Shown piece by piece: positions 34,541 through 43,397 of a DNA stretch of 64,000 bases. The notes beneath the pieces are model-generated. The model made no database searches, was not told the DNA's origin, and was given only the letters and a program-made list of their open reading frames with translations. A program made the position numbers and the translations under genes. Within the stretch, counting starts at the first letter, position 1, and each line of letters begins with the position of its first letter. The DNA comes from an uncultured Pseudomonadota bacterium (GTDB lineage Bacteria > Pseudomonadota > Alphaproteobacteria > RF32 > CAG-239). The DNA lies in the NCBI GenBank assembly GCA_949295025.1, contig CASFJK010000003.1, forward strand, positions 34,858-98,857, given 5' to 3'.

Positions 34541-36193
34541 TTAGTTTGTTTTCTTATTCACAGCCTTTGCATATTCTTCCAAATCTAACGGATAAGTAAT
34601 ATCCAAGGCTTCTTTTTTATCTTTTATCTCAATGGTCTTGGTATAATCGGCAAACTCAACAAAAACCGGTCGCAAATGTGCATTCTCGGGAACGATATCG
34701 GCAAAATCATATAACTCTTTGCTCCATATAATCGGGTTGATTTTTTTACCCTCACACATGGACATTATAACTTGTTTGTCTTTTCCTTTTTTGAAATTTT
34801 TAATCATATTATCAATATGTTCTTTGGTGATATTCGGCATATCTGCCGGAATGAGAATTGCACCGTCGCAAAAACTCGGCACAGACTTAATACCCATGGA
34901 AATAGATGTTTTTATACCAGAGCGATAACCGGAGTTATATAACACATTAACATCAACTTTATCTAAATATTCTTCCATCAAATCGGCTTGATAACCGGTA
35001 ATCAGAAACACCGGAGATGCTTTAGACTTAACGGCAGCTTGCAGAGCTTTCATAAACAATGGCTCACCATTTATATCAACCAACAACTTATTACCACGGC
35101 AACGAGTGCCTAAGCCTGCTGCCAAAACAATTGCTGCTATTCTGGCTTCTTTACCATTTTCATCATGGCCGGCGGAGGTGATGTAATTGCGCATCAATTC
35201 TTCAGGTAATTTTGTTTCGCGAGTGATTATAAAGTTTTGCGGATGATCAAAGTCAAACACATTTAGTTTATCGGCAACAATGGCCTGTTTGATATAACGC
35301 ACCGCATATGAACTATCAATAATTCCGTAATTATATGGCACAACGATAATACGTTTTCCTTTTTTGGAAGCAATTATAAAGTCGCCGGCATTAACTTGCG
35401 GCAAATAAGGACAAACAATTTCATCAACAATGCTTTTTAGGGCTTGAACAATGGTATCATGCGGGCAACGTGTTTGCTGAGCTGGTAGAATGAACAAAAC
35501 ATCATTATCATCTTTTAAGGCACGTTGCAAAATATTGGCAACCTCTTCTGTTTGATGCGGTGTTTCATATTCATGCTCAAACTTTAAATCCATATTAGGA
35601 AAATCTTTCACCAAGCGTTTGACAATATTGGTAAAATGTCTGGTTTCGGCCTTATCGTTGGTTAAACGGGTATACATCAGTCCAACTTTTTTTGAACTTA
35701 TATCATGTATGGAGAGCATATCGCTATTGCCGGAAAGGCTATATAAAATTTCGTCTACCATTGTTTGAGGGATAATCGGCAAGTTTAATTCTAATTCAGC
35801 GATGATAGTATCTGCTTCGACCATTTTATATGGCTGGATGGTATTTAAGATAAAGAAACTACCATGACGATTGAATTTAGCCACACGCTCTTCATTGAGC
35901 ATAAACACGCCACTTATACCGGCTGCAATGCGACAGATTCCGTCTTCACCTACACTATAAGCCGTATTTTTGCCGCAAAGTTTGGCCGCAACCTCTCCTA
36001 AAGCCGCTTCAAAAGTAATATCGCCATCTTCCATTCCCGCTACAAAAATTTTATCAATATTATTTTGTTTGAACAAAATGATATCATCTTCGCTGAGTTT
36101 GTGCGCTTTTGGAAAAAAAACACCCCCGACAACCATTTGGTTGAACAGGTACATTCCTATGGCTTCTGTTACTTTGAGTTCTTGGCAAATCAT
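34541..36193 (-). CDS. Molybdopterin-binding / NTP-transferase (MobA-like) fusion protein
   Basis: A 550-aa two-domain protein. Residues about 1-340 resemble the MoeA/MogA molybdopterin-binding region (an N-terminal MoeA-like part, then a VGLMYTRLTND...FILPAQQTRCPHD Rossmann-like part). Residues about 352-545 are a MobA/MocA-like nucleotidyltransferase with IVLAAGLGTRCRGNKLL, VFLITGYQAD and LIPADMPNI. Such fusions are annotated in alphaproteobacteria as molybdopterin-binding/glycosyltransferase family 2 proteins and may transfer CMP or GMP to molybdopterin. No other molybdenum-cofactor gene is in the window. Confidence 0.8.
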   Translation of the reverse strand: MICQELKVTEAIGMYLFNQMVVGGVFFPKAHKLSEDDIILFKQNNIDKIFVAGMEDGDITFEAALGEVAAKLCGKNTAYSVGEDGICRIAAGISGVFMLNEERVAKFNRHGSFFILNTIQPYKMVEADTIIAELELNLPIIPQTMVDEILYSLSGNSDMLSIHDISSKKVGLMYTRLTNDKAETRHFTNIVKRLVKDFPNMDLKFEHEYETPHQTEEVANILQRALKDDNDVLFILPAQQTRCPHDTIVQALKSIVDEIVCPYLPQVNAGDFIIASKKGKRIIVVPYNYGIIDSSYAVRYIKQAIVADKLNVFDFDHPQNFIITRETKLPEELMRNYITSAGHDENGKEARIAAIVLAAGLGTRCRGNKLLVDINGEPLFMKALQAAVKSKASPVFLITGYQADLMEEYLDKVDVNVLYNSGYRSGIKTSISMGIKSVPSFCDGAILIPADMPNITKEHIDNMIKNFKKGKDKQVIMSMCEGKKINPIIWSKELYDFADIVPENAHLRPVFVEFADYTKTIEIKDKKEALDITYPLDLEEYAKAVNKKTN

Positions 36194-36300
36194 CTTATTT
36201 TCCTTTATTTTTACTTTTTAAGATTATCAAAATTTTGCAAAAGTAAAAGCATGAATTGAAACTTTACAACAACCTTTATCCGCAAAATTGTAAAAAAGTG

Positions 36301-36329
36301 ATGACTTTTTGTAAAAAATAAGATATATT
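36301..36329 (+). promoter_or_regulatory. Promoter of the CoA-transferase operon, flanked by direct repeats
   Basis: ATGACT (36301-36306), 17-bp spacer, TATATT (36324-36329). TTGTAAAAAA occurs at 36288 and again at 36309, 21 bp apart, bracketing the -35; an inverted half-site TTTACAA lies at 36263. This is an arrangement suited to a repressor or activator. Confidence 0.55.
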
Positions 36330-36362
36330 GCTTCCAATCATTTCAACAAATAAAGGTCTATT

Positions 36363-37004
36363 GTGAAAAAGATAATTTCGATTGCAGAGGCCGGAAAGCT
36401 TGTTAAAGATAACGCTTCCGTTATGATTGGCGGTTTTTTGCGTTGTGGTACTCCGGCTAAGATTATTGATGAATTGGTAAAAAATAAAACTTCTAACCTT
36501 ACGCTTATTGCCAACGATACCTGTATTCCGGATTCAGGTCGAGGTAAACTTATTGTCAATAAACAGGTGAAAAAAGTGATTACTACCCACATTGGCACCA
36601 ACCCTGAAACAGGAAAACAAATGACCAATAAAGAAATTGAGGTCGAATTGGTACCTATGGGCACTTTGGTTGAACGTATTCGCGCGGCAGGAGCCGGCTT
36701 GGGCGGCGTGCTTACTCCGACAGGCGTTGGTACTGTGGTCGAAGAAGGTAAAAAAGTTTTAGAAATAGACGGCAAAAAGTTTATTTATGAAAAGCCGCTT
36801 AAAGCAGATTTTGCTCTGATTTATGCAAATAAAGTTGATAAATTCGGCAATGCCTTTTTGGAAGGTACAACCCGCAATTTTAACGTGGTGATGGCTACGG
36901 CTGCTGACACTGTTATTGTGGAAGCTCAGGAGATTTCTGAAGAGCCGCTTGATCCAAATTATGTTACTATCCCTGGGGTATTTGTGGATTATATTGCCAA
37001 TTAA
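36363..37004 (+). CDS. Acetate/acetoacetate-type CoA-transferase, subunit A
   Basis: A 213-aa alpha subunit of a family I CoA-transferase (AtoD/CtfA/ScoA type). Family features: IGGFLRCGTPAKIIDEL (about 22-38), LTLIANDT, the Gly-rich GAGLGGVLTPTGVGT (about 113-127) and the YANKVDKFGNAF segment. GTG start preceded by AAAGG with 6-nt spacing. With the B subunit 9 nt downstream it moves CoA between short-chain acids, typical of butyrate, acetate or acetoacetate metabolism. The exact substrate cannot be read from sequence. Confidence 0.9.
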   Translation: MKKIISIAEAGKLVKDNASVMIGGFLRCGTPAKIIDELVKNKTSNLTLIANDTCIPDSGRGKLIVNKQVKKVITTHIGTNPETGKQMTNKEIEVELVPMGTLVERIRAAGAGLGGVLTPTGVGTVVEEGKKVLEIDGKKFIYEKPLKADFALIYANKVDKFGNAFLEGTTRNFNVVMATAADTVIVEAQEISEEPLDPNYVTIPGVFVDYIAN

Positions 37005-37013
37005 GGAGTTATG

Positions 37014-37679
37014 ATGGAACTTTCTAAAGAACAAAAACGTGAAATTATTGCCAAACGTGTTGCTCAAGAGCTTCACGATGGTGATGTTGTTACTCTGGGT
37101 ATCGGCTTACCGACCGAAGTGGCAAACTATGTTCCGCACGATGTTAATATTGTTATTCAATCTGAAAACGGAATGATTGGAGTTGGGCATCGCGATTTTA
37201 ATGCTCCTGAACGACCGATTGTTACCAATGCCGGTGGAATTCCCGTGACAACAAAACAAGGTGCTTGTTTTTTTGACACAACGATGTCTTTTACCCTTAT
37301 TCGCGGAGGTCACGTTGATGTGACTGTTTTGGGAGCCCTCCAAGTTGATGAAGAAGGAAACCTTGCCAACTGGATGGTGCCGGAAGTTTTTGTTCCGGGT
37401 ATGGGCGGTGCTATGGACTTGGTGGTTGGAGCCAAGAAAGTGATTATTGCCATGGAACACACAGCCAAAGGAGAAAAACGCATTGTAAAAAAATGCACAC
37501 TTCCCCTCACCGCAGCTCATGAAGTGGACATGATTATTACTGAAATGTGCGTTATTGATGTTACGCCTCAAGGTTTGGTCTTGAAAGAAATTAACCCGCT
37601 CTTTTCTTTGGAAGATGTTTTGGATGCAACCGATGCTGAGTTGATTGTACCTGAGGCATTTGTTCAAAAAGCTGTATAG
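37014..37679 (+). CDS. Acetate/acetoacetate-type CoA-transferase, subunit B
   Basis: A 221-aa beta subunit with catalytic Glu51 in QSENGMIGVG, GIGLPTEVANY near 29-39 and MGGAMDLVVGAKKVI near 122-136. Two ATGs in a row occur at 37011 and 37014; AAGGAG spacing (5 nt) favours 37014. Ends before terminator 37694-37726. Partner of the 36363-37004 subunit. Confidence 0.9.
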   Translation: MELSKEQKREIIAKRVAQELHDGDVVTLGIGLPTEVANYVPHDVNIVIQSENGMIGVGHRDFNAPERPIVTNAGGIPVTTKQGACFFDTTMSFTLIRGGHVDVTVLGALQVDEEGNLANWMVPEVFVPGMGGAMDLVVGAKKVIIAMEHTAKGEKRIVKKCTLPLTAAHEVDMIITEMCVIDVTPQGLVLKEINPLFSLEDVLDATDAELIVPEAFVQKAV

Positions 37680-37693
37680 TTTATTTTATGCTT

Positions 37694-37726
37694 AAAGGCT
37701 CGAGATTATTCTCGAGCCTTTCTTAA
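37694..37726. terminator. Terminator between CoA-transferase and surE
   Basis: Perfect 11-bp stem AAAGGCTCGAG / CTCGAGCCTTT, 6-nt loop, T-rich tail; convergent genes. Confidence 0.85.
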
Positions 37727-37730
37727 TTAT

Positions 37731-38543
37731 TTACAAAAATATTTTTGCTAGCTTCTGATTTTCTTTTTCATCTGTCAGATTAATACTCAAAGCCGAAATA
37801 GTGATGTTTTTAGAATGAATTTCGTTGTCATCATCCGGAAAAGCACTTTCCGGAACATATATTCCATCCAAATTTTGCATACACATTCTTTTCTTTTCCA
37901 CGCTTCCTTCTTTAAAGCGTCTGGTTCCATGGCGGCAAACTACTATTTTGCCAATTTCTTCCGTGGGAACGTTAGGGAAATTGACATTTATTAAGCAATC
38001 TGCGTTAAAGGATTGAGCACACACTTTTCGGATTATGTCCTCCAAATAAATATCCGCCAGATCCCAATTAACAATCTCGGCTCCATCTGTTAACTGAGAA
38101 ACCGCTATAGACATGACGCCTCGCAACAAACCTTCTATTGCAACACCGATTGTTCCCGAATAGGTGATATCATCCGCAATATTTCTGCCGTTATTTATGC
38201 CCGAAACTATTAAATTAGGAGTTTGATTTTTCATAATTATTGATAAAGCAATCCGAACACAATCCGTTGGTGTTCCTTCTATGGCAAAATGGCGCTCATC
38301 AATCTTATGAATAACATTGGGAAAACTTTCGGCTGAACTATGCCCTGCCATACTTCTCAAAGTATCTGAACTTATGGCATGACTGGCACCACTTTTTTCT
38401 TTGTTGGGAGCTACGACCCAAACATCCGCACCCAAACGTTTTAATATTTTTTCAAGAAGTTTTATCCCCCTTGCCTCAATTCCATCATCATTAGAAATAA
38501 GAATTGTTGCCGAAGAAAAATTGGTTATTGGTTTGAAATGCAT
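37731..38543 (-). CDS. surE: 5'/3'-nucleotidase SurE
   Basis: A 270-aa metal-dependent nucleotidase. Signature ILISNDDGIEARGI (Asp19-Asp20), VVAPNKEKSGASHAIS with Ser52, EGTPTDCVRIAL near 90-101 and VSGINNGRNIADDITYSGT with Asn118. SurE proteins dephosphorylate nucleoside monophosphates in the cytoplasm. It lies 2 nt after the zeta-toxin-like kinase gene and is surely cotranscribed with it, which is not its usual context (pcm/rpoS or tRNA-synthetase neighbours). Confidence 0.92.
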   Translation of the reverse strand: MHFKPITNFSSATILISNDDGIEARGIKLLEKILKRLGADVWVVAPNKEKSGASHAISSDTLRSMAGHSSAESFPNVIHKIDERHFAIEGTPTDCVRIALSIIMKNQTPNLIVSGINNGRNIADDITYSGTIGVAIEGLLRGVMSIAVSQLTDGAEIVNWDLADIYLEDIIRKVCAQSFNADCLINVNFPNVPTEEIGKIVVCRHGTRRFKEGSVEKKRMCMQNLDGIYVPESAFPDDDNEIHSKNITISALSINLTDEKENQKLAKIFL

Positions 38544-38545
38544 TA

Positions 38546-39526
38546 TTATCTCCCTCCATAGCGGAATTTATGATAAGCAAGATTTTGGTGGTTGGATAAA
38601 CGACCATTAAAGAACTCTGATAAAATTCTTTTTTCTTGCTTGCTCAAGCCTAACATTTGAATTGATTCTGCAATATAATTTAATTCAAAAGATAATCTCT
38701 TTTCCTCATAATGAGACAATGGCTGGCGCTCTTTGGCTTTGATAACATGAGGGATTTTTTGATAATCTTTTTCATCACAAAGCAAATTGTTGTTTCTGTC
38801 AACAACCTGCATGGTTATTGGAGAACCTTGGCTTATACCTTTAACAACAAAATTGATTTTTTTTAGAGTTTCTCCACACAAAAAATCATGATTTTGAAAA
38901 GAGACCAATCTGGGAATTATAGGTTCTTCTTCAGGATGCTCTATATTGTGACGCAGAGCCTGAAAATATCTGGTTATATTACTCAAACAACACATATGTT
39001 TATTGGCGGCAACATAGGTGATGTTGAGATGATAACCTTTTTTTCCAAATATCGCTTCTAAAGATTTTTTAGGATGCTCATTTATATCTATGCATGGTGT
39101 AGATATCATAATGTGCCTTTGGGCTTCTGCCGTGCGATAAAGCATGTTATCTCGCAAAGCTAACGGAAGTTGACAATAATAATCTGCGACTAAGGGATTT
39201 TCTTTGATTGCCTCTAAAACACGTTTATCATAAGGACGAAACTCATCAAAATCAGCCCCGACTAAATTGCCATTATATTTTTTTAACAAAGACCTTTCGA
39301 CATTAGATTTTCCTGCACCGGGATACCCTAAAACAATTTCGGCGGTTGGGGTCTCTCCTTCTGCAAGAGGTTTGGAAAGACCAATTTGTTGGGTACAAAC
39401 TTTATTGACCATCAAATTGACATAAGTTTCTGATAACGGTTCTACTTCCGATTTTGCTTTTTTAGGATAAGAAACCGTTTTACTATTAGCAATGGTATGA
39501 CGCAGCTCACGATATATATCATTCAT
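38546..39526 (-). CDS. Zeta-toxin-like P-loop kinase
   Basis: A 326-aa protein with Walker A GYPGAGKS at residues 67-74 and GADFDEFRPYDKR at 91-103, the substrate/Asp pair typical of zeta-toxin/UDP-GlcNAc kinase-like proteins. The C-terminal region (about 230-326) is charged and helical and has no assignment. No epsilon-type antitoxin gene flanks it; the next gene is surE, 2 nt away. It could be a toxin without a classical antitoxin or a housekeeping nucleotide-sugar or nucleotide kinase. Confidence 0.7.
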   Translation of the reverse strand: MNDIYRELRHTIANSKTVSYPKKAKSEVEPLSETYVNLMVNKVCTQQIGLSKPLAEGETPTAEIVLGYPGAGKSNVERSLLKKYNGNLVGADFDEFRPYDKRVLEAIKENPLVADYYCQLPLALRDNMLYRTAEAQRHIMISTPCIDINEHPKKSLEAIFGKKGYHLNITYVAANKHMCCLSNITRYFQALRHNIEHPEEEPIIPRLVSFQNHDFLCGETLKKINFVVKGISQGSPITMQVVDRNNNLLCDEKDYQKIPHVIKAKERQPLSHYEEKRLSFELNYIAESIQMLGLSKQEKRILSEFFNGRLSNHQNLAYHKFRYGGR

Positions 39527-39628
39527 ATTACTATTCTTTGCTGTCTAAATAATTTTATTCAATGGCAATAGATTAATATGAAATGGTTATCTTAGCAAGC
39601 TATGTAAACAGAGCCTGTTTATAGATAA

Positions 39629-39669
39629 ATAAAAGAGTGCTAAAAATCTTAGCACTCTTTTATTTTTTT
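39629..39669 (-). terminator. Terminator at the distal end of the surface-glycan operon
   Basis: Stem AAAAGAGTGCTAA / TTAGCACTCTTTT, loop AAATC, 28 nt after the stop of the last glycosyltransferase gene. Confidence 0.85.
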
Positions 39670-39696
39670 AGACTAGAATTAAAATGATGCATTATC

Positions 39697-40551
39697 TTAT
39701 TGTAGCTCATCCATTAATTTTTTTACCTGTTCAAACTTGTTATGTTTTCCACCCCAACAAGATCCACCTTGAATGTGCAACCATCTATCATCAATAAATT
39801 CTATCTCATCAGAATATACTTCTTCATTTTTACGTTCTTCTTCATAATATTCTTTTGTTTTAATATTATATTTTTTTACACTTAATATTTTGACATCATC
39901 TCGTTTTAAATATCGATATATAGTAAAATAATTACCTCCGCCTGTATCTAAAAATTCTCTTTTTGAGCCTCTATTAGGTAAAAAATCAGTTTTATAATTA
40001 GTTAATGTTTTAAATTCAAAACCACATATGATGGGTGTTAAGTACCAATATATTCCCTTTTCTCTTATTCTTCCAAAAAAAGGTTTTTGAAGATAATGAT
40101 TTAAATCAATTTTTTTAAAAGGAAACATATCATGATCAAGAAACATAAAATCTCTTTTATTTTTTTTAACTACATTTCTCATAATCCAATTTAATGCTCT
40201 TCCATGATTATGACTTGGACTCTCAAACATAAAATGCGGAACTTTTATATAAGTGATATCATTGTCAATACAAAAATGATAAATTGCTTCTGACTTACTT
40301 TTATCATTTGAATTATCGCAAATAATTTCTCTATAATTTGTTAGATATTTTTTCATCAGTCCATATTGATATTGAATAAGACCAAGATCATTGAATGCAA
40401 CGACAATTACGTCCACGCCCTCTTTGTTCTTGTCATTCACAGATAAGTAAACTCTTGGAGATTGTGGATTTAATATAGATAAAATAACATTTACATAACG
40501 ATCAAAAATCTTTTTTATCTTTTTTAAATGCTTATTTATAAATGTCTTCAT
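39697..40551 (-). CDS. Glycosyltransferase-like protein (GT-A fold), last gene of the glycan locus
   Basis: A 284-aa protein. After about 45 basic residues, VDVIVVAFNDLGLIQYQY starts a GT-A-like Rossmann region; DFMFLDHDMFPF near residues 140-151 is a DxD-like metal site. The C-terminal part has Gly-Gly-rich FLDTGGGNYF and a Trp/Gly-rich WLHIQGGSCWGGK motif. I take it as a glycosyltransferase or a relative; the sugar is unknown. Terminator 39629-39669 follows. Confidence 0.7.
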   Translation of the reverse strand: MKTFINKHLKKIKKIFDRYVNVILSILNPQSPRVYLSVNDKNKEGVDVIVVAFNDLGLIQYQYGLMKKYLTNYREIICDNSNDKSKSEAIYHFCIDNDITYIKVPHFMFESPSHNHGRALNWIMRNVVKKNKRDFMFLDHDMFPFKKIDLNHYLQKPFFGRIREKGIYWYLTPIICGFEFKTLTNYKTDFLPNRGSKREFLDTGGGNYFTIYRYLKRDDVKILSVKKYNIKTKEYYEEERKNEEVYSDEIEFIDDRWLHIQGGSCWGGKHNKFEQVKKLMDELQ

Positions 40552-40595
40552 AGTATATTTATTCCCTGCCTATCATGTTTTGACTATTATAAACT

Positions 40596-41339
40596 CTATT
40601 CATGGTGTAATACTTTATTTCTGACTTTTTTTCTAAGTTTTTTGATTGGAATAAAATTAATAAGAGGTTTCAATAATGCAATTTTAAACTTATGGCTTAA
40701 GCTATAGTTCAAATAATATTTTTTAAATATTTGATTGCATTTTTTTATATTTCCTCTTGTGAAGCCCTCTACTTCATCATCTTTCTTTGCAAAAAGAGTA
40801 TATTTCATTATATTTTGAGAGAGCTCATTATATTTAATAGTTTTATGGTCTAACTGTTCATCATGTTCTATAATTAAAATATCTATATTCTTATTAAATT
40901 TTTTATTTAGTTTATTAGACGCGTCTACAAGTTCTCCATCATTTATTTTTGAATCTAAACTAAACCAGACGAGCAGGACCTTTGAATTTTCATTTATATT
41001 TCGATAAAATCTGGCTATTCTGCGATCATATTTTTGTTTTACCTCTTCAAAACAATCTTTCAATGCAACATTTTTAGGAAAATCATGTAGAAAGGAAAAA
41101 TTTGTTTTTTTATTTATGTAATATTCATTTTCTACACTTCTGTCTTGAAAAACAGCTTCAAAATCTTCAATATTCATAAAGCCATCAAAATCATTCAAAA
41201 TTAAAGCTATTCTTGATTTAAAATCTGCACCTGTTAACCAATCAAAAGGACCGGATATCTTTCTTAAATTATTTTTATTTAAATATATGGCGCATGCACA
41301 ATTAGAACCGATTGAATAAACGATGTCATATTCTTTCAT
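40596..41339 (-). CDS. DUF1796-family putative cysteine peptidase
   Basis: A 247-aa protein with the family start YSIGSNCACAIYLNKNNLRK (Cys14, Cys16) followed by SGPFDWL (29-35). DUF1796 proteins are predicted papain-like enzymes found in glycan loci; their substrate is unproven. ATG 41339 follows GGGGG by 5 nt, one base after the stop of the preceding GT2 gene. The tail is very basic. Confidence 0.8.
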   Translation of the reverse strand: MKEYDIVYSIGSNCACAIYLNKNNLRKISGPFDWLTGADFKSRIALILNDFDGFMNIEDFEAVFQDRSVENEYYINKKTNFSFLHDFPKNVALKDCFEEVKQKYDRRIARFYRNINENSKVLLVWFSLDSKINDGELVDASNKLNKKFNKNIDILIIEHDEQLDHKTIKYNELSQNIMKYTLFAKKDDEVEGFTRGNIKKCNQIFKKYYLNYSLSHKFKIALLKPLINFIPIKKLRKKVRNKVLHHE

Positions 41340-41340
41340 T

Positions 41341-42321
41341 TCAGCCCCCAAATCTAGCAAATATCTTTGCTAATTTATATTGCTTGTGCAACAGTAAAGA
41401 CCAGATAATTTTGTTTTTTAAAGTGAGTTGTTTTTCATCAAAAAAGTTATCTTCTTTTAATTCTTCTAGAGCTTTTATCTCATCTATTATTTCTTTAATT
41501 GGAGTTTTTTTCTTTAATATGTATATTATTCTGTCTCTAAAAATAAGTCTATTATGTAGATAATAATTGCAGAGATTGTATTTTTTTTCATCTTGAGCAA
41601 AATTTTGAATAATTCTTCTGATATTTTCTGCAATTATTATTTTAGATTGTTTTATTTTTTGTTCTTGACTTGTGTGCATAATTGATGATGGATTTTGGTT
41701 ATAAAAATATAATTCATTATCAATAACCGCTATTTTTTTACTTTTGCCTAAACATTCAAAGACAAAAATATTATCCTCTCCCGGATTTATTTTTACAAAT
41801 TTTATTCCTCTTATCAAATCTGCTCTATATATTTTATTCCAAACAACTCCCGTGGTTTTATATTTTCTTTTAATAAAATTGATAAGAGGATTGGAATATA
41901 ATTTAAATTTTGAAGGTTTCTTATAGTTTTTTTGTTTAAAATTTCCATTTAAAACTTTTTTATAAGAAAATGAAATAATATCACATTCTTCTTTTTTTAT
42001 TATATTAACTAATATACTTAAGATTTCTGAATGCCAAAAATCATCACTATCCAAAAACATTATATATTGTCCTTGAACTTGTTCAAGACCAATATTTCTT
42101 GTTTCACTCAAACCTTTATTTTCCTGATTTATTACCTTTATTCTTTCGTCTCGATTGGCATAATCATTCAAAATGTGCAATGAATTGTCTTTGGAACCGT
42201 CGTTAATGCAAATTGCTTCCCAATTTTTATATGATTGAGCTAATACACTATCCAAACATTCAGAGAGATATTTTTCGGTATTATAAACAGGTATTATGAT
42301 TGATATTAGAGGGTTTTCCAT
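41341..42321 (-). CDS. Family 2 glycosyltransferase
   Basis: A 326-aa GT-A enzyme: ISIIIPVYNTEKYLSECLDS (about 6-25), CINDGSKDNS and the metal motif MFLDSDDFW near 90-98. The acceptor-side C-terminal half is Lys-rich. It overlaps the upstream GT4 stop by 1 nt. Donor and linkage not readable. Confidence 0.9.
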   Translation of the reverse strand: MENPLISIIIPVYNTEKYLSECLDSVLAQSYKNWEAICINDGSKDNSLHILNDYANRDERIKVINQENKGLSETRNIGLEQVQGQYIMFLDSDDFWHSEILSILVNIIKKEECDIISFSYKKVLNGNFKQKNYKKPSKFKLYSNPLINFIKRKYKTTGVVWNKIYRADLIRGIKFVKINPGEDNIFVFECLGKSKKIAVIDNELYFYNQNPSSIMHTSQEQKIKQSKIIIAENIRRIIQNFAQDEKKYNLCNYYLHNRLIFRDRIIYILKKKTPIKEIIDEIKALEELKEDNFFDEKQLTLKNKIIWSLLLHKQYKLAKIFARFGG

Positions 42322-43373
42322 TATATTAGCTCCTTATATTTTTGTAATGCCGTATTCAGTTTTCTACTGATTTCTGGAATTGTATATTTTTGGCTACACA
42401 AATTCCATGCTCTTTGAGCTTTGTTTTGCGTTTCTTCAAAATTTTGCAAAGATGTTTTCAATTTTTCTGCTAGATCAAATTCATCTCCTTTTGCAAACAT
42501 TGATACACAGTCTTGATTATCTTTAAATATCTCTGATGGGCCTTCCGCATCGGAACTAATGATCGGAATCCCCATAGACATTGCTTCTAACAAAACGATA
42601 CCAAAAGGTTCATAATTAGAAGAAAGGACAAAGACATCTATATTTTTATAAAAATCCTCTTTATTTTTAACCCAGCCAATAAATTTTACATTATCTTGGA
42701 GATTATTCTCTGCAACAATTTGTAGATATTTTGCTTTTTCTTCCGGATATGCTTTTTGAATATCTCCTCCCAAAACAGCTTGAAAAGATATATGTTGTTT
42801 TTTTAATATACCTAGAGCTTTGAGATAAGTATCAAACCCTTTCATAGGATCAAAACGCCCCATGGTTCCAATTATTGGCGGATTATGCCACTCTTTTTTT
42901 TGATATGGTTTTATATCAGAGATACTATTCGGTATTACAAAAATACTTTCTGCTGAAAAACCTTGTTTGATAAATATATCTTTTTGATATTGGGTGATGG
43001 AAAAAATGGCATCACACTTATTTACAAGTTTATATTTCGGATTATGAGAAACGCCAATCAACGGAACATGCAATAAACTCGCTACTATTCTTAAAATTGG
43101 GACAGCTTTTTTACTATGTGTGATAATAACGTCTGCTTTAAACTGTTTAAAAGATTTGTACAAACTCCATATTAGAATATAATTAAATTGATTAAAGTTA
43201 ATATATTGGACGTTTAATCCTTTTTGAATAGAAAGCTTATCAAAAAGCTTGGTCTTTTTATGTACAACAGATAAAACATCGTTTCCGGCAAGAAGCAATG
43301 CTTGATTATAGTCAAGGAAGGCTTGCTCAACACCACCTAATGTTTTGCTTATCATCACATTAACTATATGCAT
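42321..43373 (-). CDS. Family 4 glycosyltransferase (GT-B)
   Basis: A 350-aa GT-B enzyme. The acceptor domain begins VNVMISKTLGGVEQAFLDY; the donor domain has IIGTMGRFDPMKGFDTYLKA (about 166-185) and the catalytic EPFGIVLLEAMSMGIP motif (about 262-277). It retains anomeric configuration as in other GT4 enzymes. Cytoplasmic face of the inner membrane. Overlaps the next gene by 1 nt. Confidence 0.92.
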   Translation of the reverse strand: MHIVNVMISKTLGGVEQAFLDYNQALLLAGNDVLSVVHKKTKLFDKLSIQKGLNVQYINFNQFNYILIWSLYKSFKQFKADVIITHSKKAVPILRIVASLLHVPLIGVSHNPKYKLVNKCDAIFSITQYQKDIFIKQGFSAESIFVIPNSISDIKPYQKKEWHNPPIIGTMGRFDPMKGFDTYLKALGILKKQHISFQAVLGGDIQKAYPEEKAKYLQIVAENNLQDNVKFIGWVKNKEDFYKNIDVFVLSSNYEPFGIVLLEAMSMGIPIISSDAEGPSEIFKDNQDCVSMFAKGDEFDLAEKLKTSLQNFEETQNKAQRAWNLCSQKYTIPEISRKLNTALQKYKELI

Positions 43374-43397
43374 GGAATTTATTACTCCGTATTTTTT

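Noticed and set aside
37107-37667. 186-codon minus-strand frame opposite CoA-transferase subunit B
   Set aside because: His/Asn-rich shadow of the real gene; no RBS and inside a clear operon.
38546-39526. Classical epsilon/zeta toxin-antitoxin module
   Set aside because: No small antitoxin gene upstream or downstream; the neighbour is surE, so only a zeta-like kinase is called.
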